Positions 1-6,588 of a DNA stretch of 9,375 bases are shown piece after piece; the first letter of the stretch is position 1; each line of letters opens with the position of its first letter. Under the pieces are notes generated by a model that was not told the DNA's origin, searched no databases, and worked only from the letters and a program-made list of their open reading frames with translations. The stretch is from Accumulibacter sp964428215 (lineage in GTDB: Bacteria; Pseudomonadota; Gammaproteobacteria; Burkholderiales; Rhodocyclaceae), in the NCBI GenBank assembly GCA_964428215.1, contig CAYRXO010000144.1:1-9375 (forward strand). Direction: 5' to 3'. The translations under genes and the position numbers were made by a program.

Positions 1-156
1 TGCCTGTTTGAGCACGACCTCAAGCATCGGTCTTTCGACGCTCCGCAGAACCATTTCGTAAATCGCCGCCGGCTTTTCGCCATCAAGGGTCAGAAAATAG
101 CTCTCCAGGGCCACGCGCACACAACCGGCGATGTCGCTTTCTTTCGTGTCAGTCAT
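1..156 (-). CDS. fis: DNA-binding protein Fis, N-terminal part (runs off left edge)
   Basis: Fis is a small nucleoid-associated homodimer that bends DNA and modulates rRNA and other promoters and site-specific recombination. Translating the minus strand from the ATG at 156 gives 52 residues, beginning MTDTKESDIAGCVRVALESY and continuing through IYEMVLRSVERPMLEVVLKQ. The latter matches the family's dimerisation helices (typical pattern LYxMVLxEVExPLL). The C-terminal helix-turn-helix lies beyond the window edge, so completeness cannot be judged. The start is supported by AGGAG eight bases upstream, inside the end of dusB. The ATG overlaps the dusB stop as ATGA, so the two genes are probably translationally coupled. 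dusB-fis is the classical operon order in beta- and gammaproteobacteria, which strongly supports the call. Confidence 0.93.
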   Translation of the reverse strand, partial: MTDTKESDIAGCVRVALESYFLTLDGEKPAAIYEMVLRSVERPMLEVVLKQA

Positions 157-1175
157 GCGGCAAGCTCCTGACCAATGGCGCTGACGTAAGACAGCCGCTC
201 GTTTTGCGCGGCCAGCGAAAAGAAAAAGTCATTGACCGCCTGCCGTTGCCGATCGACGGTCAACAGCTGATTCATGGCGTGACGGAATGCCGCCGAGCCG
301 GTCAGACCACGCGTGTACCAGGAGATATGTTTGCGAGCGACGCGCAAACCGGTTTCCGAGCCATAAAACTGATATAAATCTTCCAGATGCTCGAGAAGCA
401 CGCCATGGATCTCGCCGACCGGCGGCGGTGGCAGATGTAGACCGGTGGCCAGGAAATGTTCGATTTCGCGAAACAGCCAGGGCCGGCCTTGCGCGGCACG
501 GCCGATCATCAGCGCATCGGCACCGGTCTTAGCGAGAACGAAGCGCGCTTTCTCTGGTGAATCGATATCACCGTTGGCGACGATCGGAATTCGTGCCGCG
601 GCTTTGACGGTGCGGATCGTTTCGTATTCCGCCTGACCGCTATAGCCGCAGGCACGCGTCCGACCGTGCAGCGCCAATGCGCGGATTCCCGACTGCTCGG
701 CGATACGCAGAATGTTCAGCGCATTGCGGTTGGCTGTATCCCAACCGGTGCGGATTTTCAGCGTCACCGGCGTCGTCGGTACGGCCTGGACGACGGCCTC
801 GAGGATCCGCCCGACCAGCGCCTCATCCTTGAGCAACGCCGAACCGGCCATCACGTGGCAAATTTTCTTCGCCGGACAGCCCATGTTGATGTCGATGATC
901 TGCGCGCCCTGATCGACATTGTGCCGTGCCGCTTCGGCCATCATCGCCGGGTCGGCACCGGCGATCTGTACCGACACCGGCGCCACCTCACCTTGATGAT
1001 TTGCTCGTCGCCGTGTTTTCGCACTGCCGTAAAGCAACGAGTTGGAGGTAACCATTTCGGAGACCGCCAACCCAGCCCCCATTTTTTTGCACAACTGTCG
1101 AAACGGACGATCGGTTACGCCGGCCATCGGCGCGACGAACAGATTATTACGGAGCAAAAAGCCGAGGAATTGCAT
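153..1175 (-). CDS. dusB: tRNA-dihydrouridine synthase DusB
   Basis: This FMN- and NADPH-dependent enzyme reduces uridine to dihydrouridine in the tRNA D-loop in the cytoplasm. The 340-residue product has the full TIM-barrel signature. APMAGVTDRPFR (15-26) is the FMN phosphate-side loop. INMGCPAKK (96-104) carries the catalytic Cys100, and KIRTGW (140-145) and HGRTRACGYSG (170-180) follow. NGDI (201-204) and GRAAQGRPWLF (225-235) complete the FMN site. The DusB subfamily is indicated by the GCPAKK form, by AQGRPWLF and by the downstream fis gene; E. coli DusB is 321 aa. I chose the ATG at 1175 because homology begins directly at MQFLGFLLRNNLFVAPMAG. The frame stays open upstream to 1358, but those 61 residues are unlike the family and would cross the likely promoter. 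No strong Shine-Dalgarno is visible before this ATG. Confidence 0.95.
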   Translation of the reverse strand: MQFLGFLLRNNLFVAPMAGVTDRPFRQLCKKMGAGLAVSEMVTSNSLLYGSAKTRRRANHQGEVAPVSVQIAGADPAMMAEAARHNVDQGAQIIDINMGCPAKKICHVMAGSALLKDEALVGRILEAVVQAVPTTPVTLKIRTGWDTANRNALNILRIAEQSGIRALALHGRTRACGYSGQAEYETIRTVKAAARIPIVANGDIDSPEKARFVLAKTGADALMIGRAAQGRPWLFREIEHFLATGLHLPPPPVGEIHGVLLEHLEDLYQFYGSETGLRVARKHISWYTRGLTGSAAFRHAMNQLLTVDRQRQAVNDFFFSLAAQNERLSYVSAIGQELAA

Positions 1176-1210
1176 AACCAACGAAAGTCGGGTGCGCTGG
1201 GAAGGCAATG

Positions 1211-1239
1211 ATTCTACCCCGATCGAGGGGCAAAAAATA
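1211..1239 (-). promoter_or_regulatory. Candidate promoter for dusB-fis
   Basis: Reading the minus strand, TAGAAT at 1216-1211 is one mismatch from the sigma-70 -10 consensus. It would place the transcript start near 1204, giving a leader of roughly 30 bases before the dusB ATG at 1175. The hexamer 17 bases further upstream is only TATTTT (1239-1234), a poor -35. The spacer contains the GC-rich imperfect inverted repeat CCCCTCGATCGGGG. A weak -35 is common at activator- or growth-rate-regulated promoters, but no activator site can be named from this sequence. Confidence 0.35.
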
Positions 1240-1385
1240 CTCCGATCTCTGCAACGCCGTGCCTGTCGTGAGAAGCACGTTGCCAACCAGGAACCAGACT
1301 GGCAGGGGTGGGCGTCGGAGGATGATGGTTGCCGAGAGACGTTGTCAGCCACCTGCAACCTGCAAATAAGCGCAATCGAGAAGCT

Positions 1386-2252
1386 TCAACGCGTGGGGGC
1401 AGGGCGGGCGATGAACAGATCGGGGTCGACCATCGCACCGTTGAGGATCACGCTCCAGTGCAAATGTGGTCCGGTTGCCCGGCCGGTCATTCCCGACAGC
1501 CCGAGGGTTTGACGCTTGTCGACCGCTTGTCCAACGGCGACGTCGATTCGATCGAGATGGCAATACATGCTCAGCAAGCCATTTCCGTGATCGACGAAAA
1601 CGGTCTTGCCGTTGAAAAAATAGTCGCCGATGTCGAGAACGATGCCATCCGCGTTGGCGCGCACCGCCGAGCCACGCGGAACGGCAATGTCGAAGCCGGC
1701 ATGCGGCGCGCGCGCCTGGCCGTTGAAATAGCGCCGCAAGCCGAAACGTCCGCTGAGCTTGCCGTCCGCTGGGAGTACGAACGGTGTGTCAGTCTGCCCG
1801 GCTTCCCGCCAGTGTTTTTTCAGGCCTTGAATTTTGGCGGTTTCGCTGTTGACACGCGCCAGATCGGCCGCCGACAGCTCGACTTTGCTGTTGTCTTTGA
1901 GACGGATATGTTGCGTCGGATACTGTTTGTCAGCAACCTCGAAATCGATCGCCGCTTTGTCCGCCAAGCCGTCTATGCGCAGGGTGTGGCTGCCGATGGC
2001 GGTATCCAGTGGCAGGCCGACCAGAGCGACCCACTGACCGTCTTCGACCTTGACCAGCAGGCGCTGCTCGCCCCACCAGGCTTGTGGCGGCGGGCCATTT
2101 CCCGACCAGGGAGCCAGTGGCACGCGCGCGACGCCGCCGGGAACAGGACTCGCTTTCGGCAGACTGGCGTATCCCGGCGAAGAGAAGATCAACGCCGCCA
2201 ACAGCCAGGCAGCCAGAAAAAAAAGTGCTTTGTCCGGCCGGAGAGAACCCAT
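1386..2252 (-). CDS. Secreted M23 family peptidoglycan endopeptidase (LytM/NlpD-like)
   Basis: This is a zinc peptidase predicted to cut peptide cross-links in periplasmic peptidoglycan. The 288-residue product starts with a signal peptide: basic N-end RPDK, a hydrophobic core at about 10-24 and a plausible cut after PGYA at residue 29. An N-terminal beta-rich domain (about 35-125) follows, then a short helical linker. The M23 domain (about 160-280) holds PHAGFD (His184, Asp188), CHL (His232) and GPHLHW (His263, His265), so all metal and catalytic positions look intact. The start at 2252 is chosen because it begins the signal peptide; the frame remains open to 2513 but that part lies inside the upstream gene. 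An AAGG abuts the ATG, unusually close for a Shine-Dalgarno. It starts 11 bases after the upstream ypfJ-like stop, so the two are likely co-transcribed and perhaps coupled. Substrate specificity is not readable. Confidence 0.9.
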   Translation of the reverse strand: MGSLRPDKALFFLAAWLLAALIFSSPGYASLPKASPVPGGVARVPLAPWSGNGPPPQAWWGEQRLLVKVEDGQWVALVGLPLDTAIGSHTLRIDGLADKAAIDFEVADKQYPTQHIRLKDNSKVELSAADLARVNSETAKIQGLKKHWREAGQTDTPFVLPADGKLSGRFGLRRYFNGQARAPHAGFDIAVPRGSAVRANADGIVLDIGDYFFNGKTVFVDHGNGLLSMYCHLDRIDVAVGQAVDKRQTLGLSGMTGRATGPHLHWSVILNGAMVDPDLFIARPAPTR

Positions 2253-2263
2253 CCTTGACAAAA

Positions 2264-3115
2264 TCAGAGCGAAGTGACGCTGAAGGTATCGCACTGGCGA
2301 ATGTCGCCGCTTTCCATCCCACGCTTGAACCAGCGAACGCGCTGTTCGGAGGAACCGTGCGTGAAGGATTCGGGAACCACCTGTCCCTGCGACTGCTTTT
2401 GCAGACGATCGTCGCCGATGGCCGAGGCGGCGGTCAGCGCTTGCTCGATTTCGCCGGGTTCGAGCATTTTCTGCATGCTGTCGGCGCGATGCCCCCAGAC
2501 GCCAGCGAAGCAATCGGCCTGCAATTCGAGGCGCACCGACAAGGTGTTGGCGTTGGTTTGACTGCCGCGTTGTTGCGCGGCGCTGACCTTGTCCGAAATG
2601 CCGAGCAGATTCTGTACGTGATGTCCGACTTCATGCGCGATCACGTAAGCTTGCGCAAATTCGCCGGGCGCGTGAAAGCGTTCGCGCAGGTCACGATAGA
2701 ACGCCAGATCGATGTATACCTTCTGGTCGGCCGGACAGTAGAACGGGCCCATCGCCGAGCGGCCGGTACCGCACGCGGTGGGTGTCGCGCCGGTGAACAG
2801 CACCAGCTTGGGATCCTGGTAGCGCCGCCCGGCTTCGTTGAAAACCTGCTGCCAAGTCTGTTCGGTGCTGCCGAGCACCTTGGAAACGAAGGTGGCCATT
2901 TCGTCGTTGGCAGGCGGTTTGTGTGCCGGCTGGCTGGCCGACGAACGGCTGTTGCTCGACGAGAGGTTCATGATCACCGACGGGTCGATGCCGAAGAAAT
3001 AACTCGCGGCCAGGGCAAGAACCACTGTTCCGACGCCGACCGTACCGCGCCCGACACCGCCGCCGCCCCGGCGGTCTTCGACGTTGTTGCTGGCGCTTTG
3101 ATCATCAAGCCGCAT
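2264..3115 (-). CDS. ypfJ: YpfJ-family neutral zinc metallopeptidase (Zn_peptidase, PF04228 type)
   Basis: This is a membrane-anchored putative zinc metalloprotease; the family's physiological substrate is not established. The 283-residue product (E. coli YpfJ is about the same length) begins MRLDDQSASNNVEDRRGGGG, the family's typical charged, Gly-rich N-end. One transmembrane segment follows (about 25-42), then a Ser/Ala/Pro-rich linker (51-70) and the catalytic domain. HEVGHH (161-166) is the HExxH zinc site and LELQADCFAGVW (196-207) supplies the likely third ligand Glu197. CGTG (115-118) and YCP (126-128) hold the conserved cysteine pair. The single N-terminal membrane helix suggests the catalytic domain lies in the periplasm. 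AGGAGG lies eight bases before the ATG at 3115, an excellent ribosome site. It is the first gene of a two-gene unit with the M23 peptidase, which supports an envelope role. Confidence 0.93.
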   Translation of the reverse strand: MRLDDQSASNNVEDRRGGGGVGRGTVGVGTVVLALAASYFFGIDPSVIMNLSSSNSRSSASQPAHKPPANDEMATFVSKVLGSTEQTWQQVFNEAGRRYQDPKLVLFTGATPTACGTGRSAMGPFYCPADQKVYIDLAFYRDLRERFHAPGEFAQAYVIAHEVGHHVQNLLGISDKVSAAQQRGSQTNANTLSVRLELQADCFAGVWGHRADSMQKMLEPGEIEQALTAASAIGDDRLQKQSQGQVVPESFTHGSSEQRVRWFKRGMESGDIRQCDTFSVTSL

Positions 3116-3160
3116 CGCTCATTCCTCCTGTGTCAAGCTGCGTAAGGGATGCTAACAGAC

Positions 3161-3184
3161 GGCATGCACAATTGCATCCATGCC
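3161..3184. repeat. Nested inverted repeat upstream of the ypfJ-like gene
   Basis: GGCATG (3161-3166) and CATGCC (3179-3184) form 6-base inverted arms. Nested within them, ATGCA (3164-3168) and TGCAT (3173-3177) form a second, tighter inverted repeat around CAAT. The element sits in the 85-base gap between the asnB-like stop and the ypfJ-like start, about 50 bases before that start. It could be an operator or a weak transcript end for the upstream gene. No T-run follows on the minus strand, which argues against an intrinsic terminator. Confidence 0.35.
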
Positions 3185-3200
3185 CGCCGCACGGCTGAGG

Positions 3201-4982
3201 TCACGCCGACAAGCGGGTGCTTGTTTGCGCGCGTAGCCATTGTTCGAGAATGGTCAGAATCCAAATCATTTCACCGTAATACGCCGGATGCTCGCGCAGG
3301 AATTGCGAGAACAGGCGGTTGACGAAATCCGCCCGGACGATGCCGCGTGCGGCCAACTGCTGCAGCGAATCCTCCGCCAGTGCTTTCAGTGCCGGGTCGC
3401 GTGCGGCCCAGACGCCGAAAGGCAGGCCAAAGCCTTTCTTCTTCTTGCTGATGATTTCGTCCGGCAGAAAGCCGCGCAATGCTTCCTTGAAGAACCAGCG
3501 CAGCTTCATCCGTTTCAGCTTCCAGTCGGGAGACAAGCGCATCGAAAAATCGGTGATCGCATCCGACAGCAAGGGGTAGGCGACCTGAATGCCAGCCATC
3601 TGTGTCGCGCCGCGCACTTTCGGCAGGTCGCTGTCGGCCAGGGTGTAGCGCCAGTCGTAAGCCAACATGCGGTTGACCAGACTGTCAGTTTGACATTCGT
3701 CCCAGGTGGCGCGCATGTGCCGCCGGGGTTCCTGCAGATCGATCCGCTCAAGAAGTTCCGCCGCCAGGACCTGGGCCGGGTCAAGCTGCACGATCAGGTT
3801 GAAACTCTGCATGCGGTCGGGCATGGGAATGCGCGAATGGCGGACATAACCGGTGGCCTGCTTCAAGCCGGGAATGCGGCGCAACGGACTGGCCTCGCCA
3901 CAGAGTGGTTCGATCATCTGTCGCAAGCCTTGCGGAACGGCCTGATAGTAATTGAACAGCTTTTGCGTCGCGTAACGCGAATTGCCGCCGAACAGTTCGT
4001 CGCCGCCATCGCCGGCGAGCATCTTGCTGCAGCCATCGGCACGGGCGAGCTTGGCGCAGTAATACGCCGGCAGCGCCGACGAATTGCCAAACGGCTGGTC
4101 GTGGTGTTGTGCAACCGCCGGCAGGCTGGCGACCAGATCGGCGGGGGTGACGTAGTATTCGTGATGCTCACAACCGAAGTGTTTGGCGGCAAGGCGCGCG
4201 TACTCCATTTCATCGTAACCCTGCGCATCGAAGCCGATCGAGTACACCGGTGCCGCCCGGCCGGTAATCCGGCAGAGCATGCCGGCGACGGTCGAACTGT
4301 CGGTACCACCGGAAAGAAAAGCGCCGACACGTGCGTGGTTGCCGATCTGCTCGCTGACGCTGTCACGGATCAATTGGCGAAAGGTTTCACGCGCGTCGGC
4401 GAATGATGACCGCTGGCGATCGTCGAAACGTAGCGGCCAGTGGCGTTGCCATTGTGCGCCGTCCGCGTCTACGTACAGACTGTAGGCGGCAGGCAGCCGC
4501 TGAACACGGCGGAAGATCGTTCGCGGCGCGGGAATCATGTGGAAGTACAGATAATCGTAAATCGCCTGCGCGTCGATTTCGTCACCGCGTCCGGCCACAC
4601 AGTCTGCGCGGTCGGCAAAGGCCAAAACCCCTGCCTCGTGGCGATAACACATTGTTTCCACAGCGAAGCGATCGACGGCGATCAACACGCAGCGTCGGGC
4701 ATTGTCGACGATGGCCAGTGCATAGCTGCCGCCCAGCTGCTTGACCATCTCGCGACCTGAACGCTGCCAGGCGGCGAGCAGTCCTGCGGCCGAAGTGGCC
4801 TGCGCTGTCGCTGACGAATCGTCGGCCGTACGCAGCGACGGCGAGCCGATCGATACGCAAACGGCGCTGTCGTCGCAAGCGATGTTGTCGCCGTGCCAGG
4901 CAAGCGCGGCCAGTGGCAGCGGCGCACAGCGGGTGTCGAAAAGTTTGTTCAGATCGATCTGGCCGGAAAGTCTTGCTTTCAT
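3201..4982 (-). CDS. Asparagine-synthetase-like ATP-dependent amide ligase lacking the glutaminase nucleophile
   Basis: The 593-residue protein has the two-domain layout of class II asparagine synthetases, but its N-end is MKARLSGQIDL instead of MCGI, so catalytic Cys2 is absent. No NGEIYN motif is visible. Only the later part of the glutaminase fold remains recognisable (LGGSYALAIVD 83-93, AVDRFAVETMCY 102-113). The synthetase half appears functional: PP-loop SGGTDSS (224-230), AGDGGDELFGG (323-333) and KKKKGFGLPF (513-522). GDGGDE stands where E. coli AsnB has GEGSDE. The likely chemistry is adenylation of a carboxylate followed by attack of free ammonia or an amine, as in beta-lactam synthetase; the substrate is unknown. 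The ATG at 4982 is secure because a TAA lies 13 codons upstream with no other start between; a Shine-Dalgarno is not obvious. It stands alone, separated from its neighbours by 263 and 85 bases. True asparagine synthesis from ammonia remains possible. Confidence 0.82.
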   Translation of the reverse strand: MKARLSGQIDLNKLFDTRCAPLPLAALAWHGDNIACDDSAVCVSIGSPSLRTADDSSATAQATSAAGLLAAWQRSGREMVKQLGGSYALAIVDNARRCVLIAVDRFAVETMCYRHEAGVLAFADRADCVAGRGDEIDAQAIYDYLYFHMIPAPRTIFRRVQRLPAAYSLYVDADGAQWQRHWPLRFDDRQRSSFADARETFRQLIRDSVSEQIGNHARVGAFLSGGTDSSTVAGMLCRITGRAAPVYSIGFDAQGYDEMEYARLAAKHFGCEHHEYYVTPADLVASLPAVAQHHDQPFGNSSALPAYYCAKLARADGCSKMLAGDGGDELFGGNSRYATQKLFNYYQAVPQGLRQMIEPLCGEASPLRRIPGLKQATGYVRHSRIPMPDRMQSFNLIVQLDPAQVLAAELLERIDLQEPRRHMRATWDECQTDSLVNRMLAYDWRYTLADSDLPKVRGATQMAGIQVAYPLLSDAITDFSMRLSPDWKLKRMKLRWFFKEALRGFLPDEIISKKKKGFGLPFGVWAARDPALKALAEDSLQQLAARGIVRADFVNRLFSQFLREHPAYYGEMIWILTILEQWLRAQTSTRLSA

Positions 4983-5245
4983 GGAGTCTCGGTTGTCGGC
5001 GGTGAGTGGGCGGTACGCTTATTTTATGGCCATGGCGATTCAATTGCCGACCGGCGCTGGCAAGGATAGCCGGAATGTTCGGACGATCACGCTGGTGCAC
5101 TGAAACTTGCGCTTACGGTTCGCAACGGATGACGGATGTTGAGTTAAACGCTGGCGGGGCGCATCGTACGCCAAAGTCGACGGGCTTGTCGTGTCGGATT
5201 GCGTTACTTTGCGCTTTGTGTTCCCGGAGAGCAGCCAATCGAGGT
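4983..5245. other. Intergenic region with candidate promoter for the asnB-like gene
   Basis: This 263-base gap holds no convincing gene. On the minus strand, TAAAAT at 5026-5021 is a good -10 match and would give a leader of about 30 bases, but no good -35 sits 16-18 bases upstream of it. A short inverted repeat TTGCG/CGCAA with a nine-base loop lies at about 5105-5123. It might be a weak end for the SprA-like transcript but lacks a real T-run. A 69-codon minus frame (5249-5040) and a short plus frame cross the gap; both have atypical composition and no ribosome site. Confidence 0.35.
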
Positions 5246-5899
5246 TCAAGCGAAGAGGTTGAGGGCAGATCGTCGATCGGTTTCAATGGCCGTCGCGCTG
5301 GCATAAGCGGCACGCATCCGTTCACCCTGTGCCGGTTTTTCCGTTGGTGAGGCGTCCGCAGGCTGCGAGCCGCCCTGGCTGCCGGAAGTCTGGCGTTGCC
5401 GGACCAGTTCGGCGCTGGCCTGCATGGCCATGCGCGTGGCCATGGCGGCGATCTGTCGATCCTGCGGTGATGGTTCGGCCGGGGCGAGTGCCGCAGCTTT
5501 GATCCGCGTCGCTTTAACCAGCGTTTCCTGCGGATCGCGTCCGGTGGAAGTATCGATCGACACTTCTCCGCCGATGGCATAACGTTGGCCATCCGGACCG
5601 TTTTCATAAGTAAAGCTGGCGCCGTGACGAACCAGACTGCCACCCGCGGCGACATGCGCCATTTCGTGGGTGCGCACTTCCCGGTCGCGTTGCTGCAGTG
5701 TCCGTACCCGTTGCAGCTCGGCCTCGGAAAGCAGTTTTCCATTCTGTCCGGCCCGTTGCGCAACGCGGCGGGCTTGGCCTTCGCTGAAATCCTTCGCCGA
5801 ACCTGCACTCGGGGCGACGGAAACAGCATTCTCCGCGCTCGTTGACGCCGGCGCGCGTGCCGTCGAATAGGCAATGGCGCCGGAAAGACCGACGATCAT
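5246..5899 (-). CDS. SprA-related putative metalloprotease
   Basis: The 217-residue product matches the SprA-related family (PF12118 type; annotated as putative metalloproteases) in its central block. RTHEMAHVAAGG (76-87) contains an HExxH site (His78, Glu79, His82), preceded by a charged helical stretch with QQRDREVR (69-76). FTYENGPDGQRYAIGGEVSID (96-116) follows, the family's hallmark, in which Glu112 is a plausible third ligand. The flanks (about 10-40 and 165-205) are Ala/Ser/Gln-rich and probably disordered. No classical signal peptide is seen. The protein ends RRSALNLFA, nearly matching the tail of the small protein encoded next door. The start at 5899 is favoured because an in-frame TGA lies four codons upstream; only a CTG intervenes, and there is no clear Shine-Dalgarno. 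Protease activity is known for the family only by prediction. Confidence 0.82.
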   Translation of the reverse strand: MIVGLSGAIAYSTARAPASTSAENAVSVAPSAGSAKDFSEGQARRVAQRAGQNGKLLSEAELQRVRTLQQRDREVRTHEMAHVAAGGSLVRHGASFTYENGPDGQRYAIGGEVSIDTSTGRDPQETLVKATRIKAAALAPAEPSPQDRQIAAMATRMAMQASAELVRQRQTSGSQGGSQPADASPTEKPAQGERMRAAYASATAIETDRRSALNLFA

Positions 5900-5938
5900 C
5901 AGACGTTTTCAGGAAACGAGCCGCAATAGCGCTGACGC

Positions 5939-5976
5939 CGGGGAGCCGACCGCCGCCGCCCGGGAAGGGCTCCCCG
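5939..5976 (-). terminator. Strong GC hairpin between the small protein gene and the SprA-like gene
   Basis: Nine-base perfect arms CGGGGAGCC (5939-5947) and GGCTCCCCG (5968-5976) flank a 20-base GC-rich loop containing CCCGGG. The hairpin starts 12 bases after the stop of the small-protein gene and lies 40 bases before the SprA-like start. No T-run follows on the minus strand, so it may attenuate, stabilise the upstream mRNA end or act as a processing signal rather than terminate fully. Confidence 0.5.
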
Positions 5977-5987
5977 AACGGATGTCG

Positions 5988-6407
5988 TCAAGCGGTAATG
6001 CGTACCGCCGGTGTATTGGCTTGCTTGCTGCTGTTGCCGGCGTTGATGTTGAACAGGTTCAGCGCTTGCCGGTTACGGGCCAGACGTTCATTGGTCGCCG
6101 TTTTTTCGGCCTGGGACGTCTCGTTGCTCGTCGTGGAGGCTGTCGTTGGCTGGCTAGTGGCATTGGCTGGCACCGTTGAGGAAGTGCTGCTCTTCGCGGC
6201 CGATTTGCCCTCGCTCCTTGCGGCAGCGGCGCGCTCACGCGCTGCCATCTCGTGTGCTGCCGTGCTGATTTCGACTTTCGCGCTCGCTGGCCGCTGACTG
6301 GCCGCTGCTGGATTGGACGCTGCAGTTGGCGACTTTTGGACGGTGCTCGTTGCTTGATTGGACGTGATGGTCGAATGACTCGACACAGCAGTACTCAGGT
6401 TGATCAT
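5988..6407 (-). CDS. Small Ala/Ser/Thr-rich hypothetical protein with ALNLF tail motif
   Basis: I do not recognise a named family. The 139-residue product is strongly biased: Ala 30, Ser 23 and Thr 19 make 52% of residues, there is one Phe, and there is no Cys, Trp or Tyr. It is therefore probably largely disordered. There is no signal peptide or membrane helix. Two islands stand out. KVEISTAAHEMAARERAA (44-61) is a likely amphipathic helix. ERLARNRQALNLFN (107-120) resembles the C-terminus of the adjacent SprA-like protein (DRRSALNLFA), and both proteins also contain the word HEMA. The gene is real rather than a shadow frame: the ATG at 6407 is preceded by GGAGGAG at ideal spacing, and the gene lies codirectionally 88 bases ahead of the SprA-like gene. 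A partner, adaptor or secreted substrate of the SprA-like protein is a reasonable but unproven guess. Confidence 0.68.
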   Translation of the reverse strand: MINLSTAVSSHSTITSNQATSTVQKSPTAASNPAAASQRPASAKVEISTAAHEMAARERAAAARSEGKSAAKSSTSSTVPANATSQPTTASTTSNETSQAEKTATNERLARNRQALNLFNINAGNSSKQANTPAVRITA

Positions 6408-6521
6408 GATTTCTCCTCCAGAACGGACGGTCGATACGGCGCCTGTCCGTAACAGCGCGACAAGCGATCAGGGAACGCGCGAGGTCAAAAAGATTCCCGC
6501 TGACCAGCCTGTATGTTTTCC

Positions 6522-6527
6522 AGTATA
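6522..6527 (-). promoter_or_regulatory. Candidate -10 element for the small protein/SprA-like pair
   Basis: TATACT (6527-6522 on the minus strand) is one mismatch from the -10 consensus and lies in the 181-base gap before the small protein gene. It would give a leader of about 110 bases. No -35-like hexamer is present 16-18 bases upstream and there is no TGn extension, so the assignment is tentative. Confidence 0.3.
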
Positions 6528-6539
6528 GGAGCCGAAATC

Positions 6540-6577
6540 AGCTTCCGCGAGCCTGATTCTCAGCGAAGCAGGAAGCT
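6540..6577. terminator. Hairpin downstream of the CoA-transferase gene
   Basis: Arms AGCTTCC (6540-6546) and GGAAGCT (6571-6577) form a 7-base stem with a 24-base loop that itself contains CTGA-GAA-TCAG. It begins about 12 bases past the CoA-transferase stop. The tail on the minus strand is only GATTTC, so as a terminator for that gene it would be weak. The T-rich side (TTTTCTCGTTTC) is on the plus strand, where no gene needs it. Confidence 0.35.
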
Positions 6578-6588
6578 TTTCTCGTTTC

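Noticed and set aside
1211..1237. CCCCTCGATCGGGG hairpin beside an A/T-run as a terminator
   Set aside because: On the minus strand the T-run precedes rather than follows the stem, and the stem is only four bases; a promoter spacer fits better.
1176..1358. Upstream in-frame extension of dusB to 1358
   Set aside because: The 61 added residues are unlike DusB and would cover the likely promoter; homology starts at the internal ATG at 1175.
3201..4982. Lasso peptide cyclase (McjC-like) interpretation of the AsnB-like protein
   Set aside because: No transglutaminase-like B protein, no lasso precursor-like short ORF and no dedicated transporter are nearby, and the synthetase domain looks closer to general AsnB-like proteins.
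5040..5249. 69-codon minus-strand frame between the SprA-like and asnB-like genes
   Set aside because: It starts inside the end of the SprA-like gene without a ribosome site, is Ser/Thr/Arg-rich as expected of a chance frame, and resembles nothing.
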